Origin: JBFLVQ01 sp040758525
GTDB lineage: Bacteria; Acidobacteriota; Blastocatellia; Chloracidobacteriales; JADJPF01
Reading direction: 5' to 3'
Assembly: GCA_040758525.1 (NCBI GenBank)
Contig: JBFLVQ010000116.1
Coordinates: forward strand, 1-17,667
DNA: 17,667 nt
Shown: piece by piece, positions 14,477 through 17,667 of the stretch
Position numbering within the stretch: the stretch's first letter is position 1
Layout of the letters: every line of letters begins with the position of its first letter
Notes under the pieces: model-generated
Seen by the model: only the letters and a program-made list of their open reading frames with translations
Databases searched by the model: none
Told to the model about the DNA's origin: nothing
Program-made: the position numbers and the translations under genes

Positions 14477-15050
14477 CGTAACAGTCCTCTTCGATCGACT
14501 GTTGTAGAGAAGTTATATAATCAGCCGCTGAATATAGATCTGGAGCAACAAAATCGGCCTGTTGAGTATTTGCATTTAATAGTTCTGTCTCCTCATCCCT
14601 GATCAGTATGGTACGACAACCTAGCCGTTTAGCTGCCTGTAGATCACTACTAGCAGAGCTAATCATCCATACTGCAGACATATTAATCTGATGATCAGCA
14701 ATTGCGCGTAGCAATAATTGTGGCACGCTTGCGTAGCATTCACAGGAATGTGCATAAGCTGGCACTGTACCTTCAGGATCATGTGGACAGTAGTATAGCC
14801 CATTGGTGCGTATATTAAACATCATCAACATTGCCTCAAGATACTGCCGCATACGCTCGACATCTCTATCAGTCAATATGCCATGCGCAACCTCAGGCAG
14901 ACGAGTTGTGACAATAATCAGGTAATTAGCCGACTGTAGCATCTTGAGAGCATCAACAGCAAAGGGTAAGAAGCGCATCAGAGCCGGTTCTCGCTTGTCG
15001 GTGTTCTCCATCAGTGCGCCGTCTTTCTCAATAAAAATCGCTTTTCGCAT
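14466..15050 (-). CDS. GmhB-like HAD protein, catalytic residues lost
   Basis: A 194-residue protein with the layout of D,D-heptose 1,7-bisphosphate phosphatase (GmhB) and histidinol-phosphatase-type HADs. The ATG at 15050 puts the first motif at its usual place near the N-terminus. The zinc-binding cysteines and histidine of GmhB are kept: C88 and H90 in YYCPHDPEG, C103 and C105 in HSCECY. The catalytic motifs are not. The expected FLDRDGTL reads FIEKDGAL (6-13), so the nucleophile Asp is E8 and the Thr is Ala. The lysine motif CxCRKPKPG reads CECYASVPQ (103-111). Motif IV, expected GD.xxDxxAA, reads SSASSDLQAAKRLG (131-144) with the metal Asp replaced by S132. It is therefore probably a structural, binding or regulatory pseudophosphatase, not an enzyme. 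The reading frame is intact, which argues against simple decay. It may be cotranscribed with the GMP reductase gene. Confidence 0.75.
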   Translation of the reverse strand: MRKAIFIEKDGALMENTDKREPALMRFLPFAVDALKMLQSANYLIIVTTRLPEVAHGILTDRDVERMRQYLEAMLMMFNIRTNGLYYCPHDPEGTVPAYAHSCECYASVPQLLLRAIADHQINMSAVWMISSASSDLQAAKRLGCRTILIRDEETELLNANTQQADFVAPDLYSAADYITSLQQSIEEDCYAQA

Positions 15051-15209
15051 TTTCTCAACCTGCACGTTAAATTGGAATGACACCAAATAAGAAGGTGCGA
15101 AGCCACTCTAAGGCGTTGCTCATCTCTTGCCGGTAAAATTCTCCTGCATCTTATTAAGAAATATTGGCATCTATATTGTTGAATCGATAAATAAAGGAGA
15201 AGCAAGGAG

Positions 15210-15806
15210 ATGGCGGGCAAATACTGGAAACAATTTATGCCTTTCTATTTCTTCGCAGGGGTATCGGCAGCTTGGCTTGCCGCCGCCGCTTACAGTCAGC
15301 CGCTTGCCATCGGCAAAATCGCCCTGCTGGTCACAGCCGGCCTGCTTAGCTGGGGTTTTGTTGAGTATGTTCTGCATAGATTTATCTTCCACTATCAAGC
15401 ACGTACAGCGCGTATGCATTCTATTATCTACGCAATGCACTTATCACATCATGATAACCCCAAAGCATTAGACCAACTCTTTGCTAGCTTGCGTATGAGT
15501 GCGCCGATTGCAGCTTGCTACTGTCTGCTTGCTTGGTTGCTTGTAGGAAGCTGGCAGGAGGTAGGATATCTCTTTACTGGACTGATAGTTGGTTACTTCT
15601 GTTATGAACTACTACACTATCAGGCACACCATGGCTCACCTAGATGGCGGCCCTTTCAGTACCTGAAGAAATACCATATGCTGCACCATTACTACTCGTC
15701 GCAGAGCCGTTTTGGGGTAACCTCACCGTTTGTCGATATGATGTTTGGTACCTATCAACCCGTGAATTTACGACGACGTGAGCCTATTATTGATCGAGAA
15801 AGCTGA
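15210..15806 (+). CDS. Membrane fatty-acid hydroxylase / sterol desaturase family
   Basis: A 198-residue di-iron membrane oxygenase of the fatty acid hydroxylase superfamily (FA2H/Scs7-like). Hydrophobic segments lie at about 12-28, 34-53, 98-113 and 118-136. The histidine clusters expected to bind two irons are HRFIFH (56-61), HLSHH (77-81), HYQAHH (136-141), and H156 with H159-H160 in KYHMLHHYY, ending with the family's FGVTSPFVDMMFGT (168-181). The pattern fits hydroxylation of an acyl chain at or near C2, using oxygen and an electron donor. A carotenoid hydroxylase is the less likely alternative because the spacing follows FA2H rather than CrtZ. An AAAGGAGA site lies 9 bp before the ATG. 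The last 20 bp overlap the convergent HEAT-repeat gene. Active oxygen chemistry implies an organism that meets O2. Confidence 0.85.
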   Translation: MAGKYWKQFMPFYFFAGVSAAWLAAAAYSQPLAIGKIALLVTAGLLSWGFVEYVLHRFIFHYQARTARMHSIIYAMHLSHHDNPKALDQLFASLRMSAPIAACYCLLAWLLVGSWQEVGYLFTGLIVGYFCYELLHYQAHHGSPRWRPFQYLKKYHMLHHYYSSQSRFGVTSPFVDMMFGTYQPVNLRRREPIIDRES

Positions 15807-16542
15807 TCACACAGAAGAGTTCTGGGCGTACAGTGCCGGTATAGAGTCGCTCTAGCGCAATTGTCGCTTCGGCACGAGCAAAAGCACTGGCAGTTTCTGT
15901 CTGTAGTCTCTGCAACAAAGGGATAGCTTTCTTAATGCCCATGCGCCCAAGCGCCTGTGCGGCCACACCACGCACATGATCATCTTCATAAGGGTTGTTA
16001 AGCAAAGCAATGAGTTTATCAGCTACGCCGCGCTCCGAGAGCAGGCTAGTAGCAATAACAGCATTGAAACGTACCCAAGGGTGGTCATCTGAGAGCAGCT
16101 TAACAATCTCGTTAGTGAGTGGCCGATAACGCATCCAACCAAGCGCCAGCACGGCGCCAGCACGTTTCAGCTCATCGCGTGAGCGTAGTGCGGCACGCAA
16201 GATCGGTACCGATGAGGGATGGTTGATTGCCCCAATAGCTGCCGCTGCCTGTGAACGTAGCCACCAGATAGGGCTAGATAATGCCTCCAGCAAAACTGAT
16301 AATGCTCGACTATCTTTGAGCTTGCCAAGCGCCTCTGCAGCATAAAGCTGTAGTTCAATCTCACCGTTACGAAGAATCTCAATAAGTGGCTCAACGGCAC
16401 GTTTATCACCACTCTGGCCAAGCATTACTACGGCAGCAATACGTTGACTTAACTCGTCTACAGTGAGCCGCTCAAGCAATGACTGCAAACGATCATCAAG
16501 ATTTTTATCATCATTCTTTGGCTGGGAAAATTCAACCGTCAT
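15787..16542 (-). CDS. HEAT-repeat (PBS lyase HEAT-like) protein
   Basis: A 251-residue alpha-solenoid. The ATG at 16542 is chosen because AAGGAGGATG lies just upstream; an in-frame start at 16629 would add 29 residues with no repeat character. About six HEAT-like repeats of roughly 30 residues run from 28 to 235, with typical cores such as DKRAVEPLIEILRNG (46-60), DSRALSVLLEALSS (77-90), WWLRSQAAAAIGAI (93-106) and VRGVAAQALGRMG (190-202). A charged Asp-rich N-terminus (7-18) precedes them. Such proteins are usually protein-binding scaffolds or, in phycobilisome organisms, lyase-related. No lyase-specific signature is evident and nothing nearby suggests phycobilins, so a scaffold is the safer reading. 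The 3' end overlaps the hydroxylase gene by 20 bp on the opposite strand. Confidence 0.85.
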   Translation of the reverse strand: MTVEFSQPKNDDKNLDDRLQSLLERLTVDELSQRIAAVVMLGQSGDKRAVEPLIEILRNGEIELQLYAAEALGKLKDSRALSVLLEALSSPIWWLRSQAAAAIGAINHPSSVPILRAALRSRDELKRAGAVLALGWMRYRPLTNEIVKLLSDDHPWVRFNAVIATSLLSERGVADKLIALLNNPYEDDHVRGVAAQALGRMGIKKAIPLLQRLQTETASAFARAEATIALERLYTGTVRPELFCVISFLDQ

Positions 16543-16578
16543 GGACGCATCCTCCTTGTACCCTAAACCTGCGCAGCT

Positions 16579-16607
16579 ATGGTCAACCCATGTGCCATAC
16601 TTGTCAA
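16579..16607 (-). promoter_or_regulatory. Candidate promoter of the HEAT-repeat gene
   Basis: On the minus strand a perfect TTGACA (16607-16602) is followed after 17 bp by GACCAT (16584-16579, 3 of 6 to TATAAT), 37 bp before the ATG. The -35 is strong, the -10 poor. It lies in the 268-bp gap between divergent genes (16543-16810), in which I see no further gene. Confidence 0.35.
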
Positions 16608-16780
16608 GAAAATTCGCGTCACACACCATTTTTTCATATCTGCTGTTAATGTTTCTCGATTCTCTTTAAGGGTGCGTAAACTCCTTAGCATCAGGAATTG
16701 CTAGCGCTGCCTGATAGGCAAGAGGTGCAACGTGGCGCGATACTTATTCATTTCTTATCTGAAGATGGGCTGCAACCCTA

Positions 16781-16797
16781 TTTTTAGCTGCTAAAAA
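16781..16797 (+). promoter_or_regulatory. Palindrome just upstream of the SRPBCC ribosome site
   Basis: TTTTTAGC-T-GCTAAAAA is a perfect inverted repeat with 8-bp arms, ending 3 bp before the AGGAGG (16801-16806) of the SRPBCC gene. It could be an operator for a dimeric regulator or an mRNA hairpin affecting ribosome access. Confidence 0.45.
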
Positions 16798-16810
16798 TGT
16801 AGGAGGTCTA

Positions 16811-17572
16811 ATGAAGAAAAATCTTCACAAATTGGAGAGGATTCTCTCGACCGTGGCAGGCGGCGCGTTGGCGGCTTATGGCTTTACCCCTAAAGTCGAA
16901 CAACAACGGTTTACGCTGCCTTCGATAATTACAACTATCACGGGTGTGGGACTAACCACTTATGGGATCTTCTTCCAGAAACGGCGTACTGTCACGACTC
17001 AGAACCTACTATTAGGACTAGTAGGAGCAGGTCTAGTGGTACGCGGATTAACGGGTGTGCTACCTATTCCCTTCCTGCGTGGCCGTCGCGAAGGTAGCGA
17101 GGTTGAACATGTAGCTGGGCAACGCAAGGGTAAGAAGGTTGAACGTACGATCCTAGTGAATGCACCAGTAGATAAGGTATATAAGCTCTGGTCCAACTTT
17201 GAGAACTTTCCCCAATGGATGGAGAATGTTGAATCAGTACACTACTTGGGCACGGATCGAACTCATTGGCGGGTAAAGAGCCGTACCGGCATCCCCTTTG
17301 AATATGAGGCACGTATCAAGACCAATATTGCTAATGAAGTGATCTCTTGGGAGTCGGTAAGTGGTGAACTGCCTAATGCAGGCTCAGTCCGTTTCGAGAA
17401 TGTCAACGGCGCAACTCGCCTAGACGTCACCATAGAAGTGAATCCACCTGGTGGAGTGATTGGAGAAAAGCTCGCCGATCTACTACGCGACCCAGAACGA
17501 CAATTGGAAGAAGATCTACTCAATTTCAAGCGTATTGCCGAAGGCGCCGCGGCTCGCACTAAGACGGCTTAG
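16811..17572 (+). CDS. SRPBCC (cyclase/dehydrase-like) protein with membrane anchor
   Basis: A 253-residue protein in two parts. The N-terminal 90 residues contain three short hydrophobic, Gly-rich segments (about 11-26, 36-54, 66-85), resembling the DUF2892/YgaP-like inner-membrane region. The C-terminal part (about 108-245) is an SRPBCC/START-like ligand-binding fold: a VERTILVNAPVDKVYKLWSN strand-helix start (110-129), the characteristic NFPQWMENVESV (132-143), WRVKSRTG and FEYEARI strands, and a long terminal helix (217-245). Members of this combined architecture are found in many soil bacteria. They are assumed to bind hydrophobic ligands at the membrane, but have no settled function. 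AGGAGG lies 4 bp before the ATG, behind an 8-bp-arm palindrome. Nothing in the neighbourhood defines the ligand. Confidence 0.8.
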   Translation: MKKNLHKLERILSTVAGGALAAYGFTPKVEQQRFTLPSIITTITGVGLTTYGIFFQKRRTVTTQNLLLGLVGAGLVVRGLTGVLPIPFLRGRREGSEVEHVAGQRKGKKVERTILVNAPVDKVYKLWSNFENFPQWMENVESVHYLGTDRTHWRVKSRTGIPFEYEARIKTNIANEVISWESVSGELPNAGSVRFENVNGATRLDVTIEVNPPGGVIGEKLADLLRDPERQLEEDLLNFKRIAEGAAARTKTA

Positions 17573-17578
17573 TTACTA

Positions 17579-17622
17579 GTAGATTGTGGATGGTAGCGAT
17601 TAATCTATCATCCACAATCTAC
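17579..17622. terminator. 18-bp hairpin after the SRPBCC gene
   Basis: An inverted repeat starts 7 bp after the stop codon: arms 17579-17596 and 17605-17622 pair over 18 bp with a single G-T mismatch and an 8-nt loop. No T tract follows on the plus strand (AGAATTGC). A convergent minus-strand frame ends inside the right arm, so it may serve both transcripts. Confidence 0.65.
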
Positions 17623-17667
17623 AGAATTGCTGCCGATTTAATCTTACGGATCAACGCCGGACTATAA
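17619..17667 (-). CDS. Possible C-terminal end of a minus-strand gene entering the window
   Basis: One minus-strand frame stays open from the right edge to a TAG at 17621-17619 and encodes about 15 residues ending in RKIKSAAIL. The other two minus frames stop at once. The stop lies inside the shared hairpin, as expected for a convergent gene pair. The fragment is far too short to identify and could be chance. Confidence 0.3.
   Translation of the reverse strand, partial: YSPALIRKIKSAAIL

Noticed and set aside
15051..15086. 12-residue extension of the GmhB-like protein
   Set aside because: It depends on TTG/GTG starts with no ribosome site. The HAD first motif normally lies within the first ten residues, as given by the ATG at 15050.
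16543..16629. 29-residue N-terminal extension of the HEAT-repeat protein
   Set aside because: It overlaps the candidate promoter and lies upstream of a near-consensus AAGGAGGATG site before the ATG at 16542.
1..17667. CRISPR arrays, tRNA or rRNA genes, transposases or insertion-sequence ends
   Set aside because: No regularly spaced repeats, cloverleaf-like segments, transposase motifs or flanking inverted repeats with target duplications were seen. The only tandem repeats are the EHPG coding units and the 14-bp repeat.
1..17667. Apparent abundance of GATC tetramers
   Set aside because: By eye they seem frequent in many lines, but I could not count against a composition model. GAT-C and AUC-type codon use may explain it.

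Overview
The window is a gene-dense bacterial chromosome segment (or large replicon) of roughly balanced, slightly AT-leaning base composition by eye. Genes are closely spaced on both strands, with purine-rich Shine-Dalgarno sites. There are no rRNA or tRNA genes, insertion sequences or CRISPR arrays that I can see. The lineage cannot be fixed from the sequence alone. The mix (GH65 phosphorylase with a universal stress protein, YgfK-like Fe-S flavoprotein, zinc-ribbon threonine synthase, cyanobacterial/plasmid-style ParB, secreted EHPG-repeat protein, TPR/FN3 membrane protein) recalls Acidobacteriota (Blastocatellia-like) or Chloroflexota environmental genomes. This is a low-confidence inference.

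Layout. 1-1310 (+): a SAM-dependent methyltransferase with its own T-tract terminator, then a 76-residue hypothetical protein. 1336-5660 (-): a three-gene unit transcribed GH65 glycoside phosphorylase, tandem-Usp stress protein, HAD-IIB-like phosphatase, with gaps of about 40 bp. 5879-6259 (-): a small exported protein made almost wholly of EHPG repeats, with its own terminator. 6432-6851 (+): a 139-residue protein with an apparent internal duplication. 6999-13250 (+): an apparent four-gene operon made of a short YgfK-like protein, a threonine-synthase-like PLP enzyme, a TPR/FN3 single-pass membrane protein and an orphan ParB. 13252-15050 (-): a GMP reductase, then a GmhB-like HAD protein that has lost its catalytic residues. 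15210-15806 (+): a membrane fatty-acid hydroxylase, whose end overlaps the end of a HEAT-repeat protein (15787-16542, -). 16811-17572 (+): a membrane-anchored SRPBCC protein, closed by an 18-bp hairpin that may be shared with a minus-strand gene entering from the right edge.

How the genes may work together. The minus-strand GH65 unit looks like disaccharide phosphorolysis tied to stress handling and sugar-phosphate turnover. The plus-strand operon is the most unusual part. Its YgfK-like protein keeps the FMN-type barrel and two 4Fe-4S clusters but lacks the glutamate-synthase-small-subunit-like FAD/NAD(P)H module of E. coli YgfK. It is translationally close to a fold-type II PLP enzyme, the enzyme class that also accompanies YgfK (as YgeX) in the E. 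coli purine-degradation/selenium-linked locus. A membrane scaffold-like protein and a ParB follow in the same transcription unit. The zinc-site-bearing pseudo-phosphatase and the EHPG-repeat protein are the other two unusual items.
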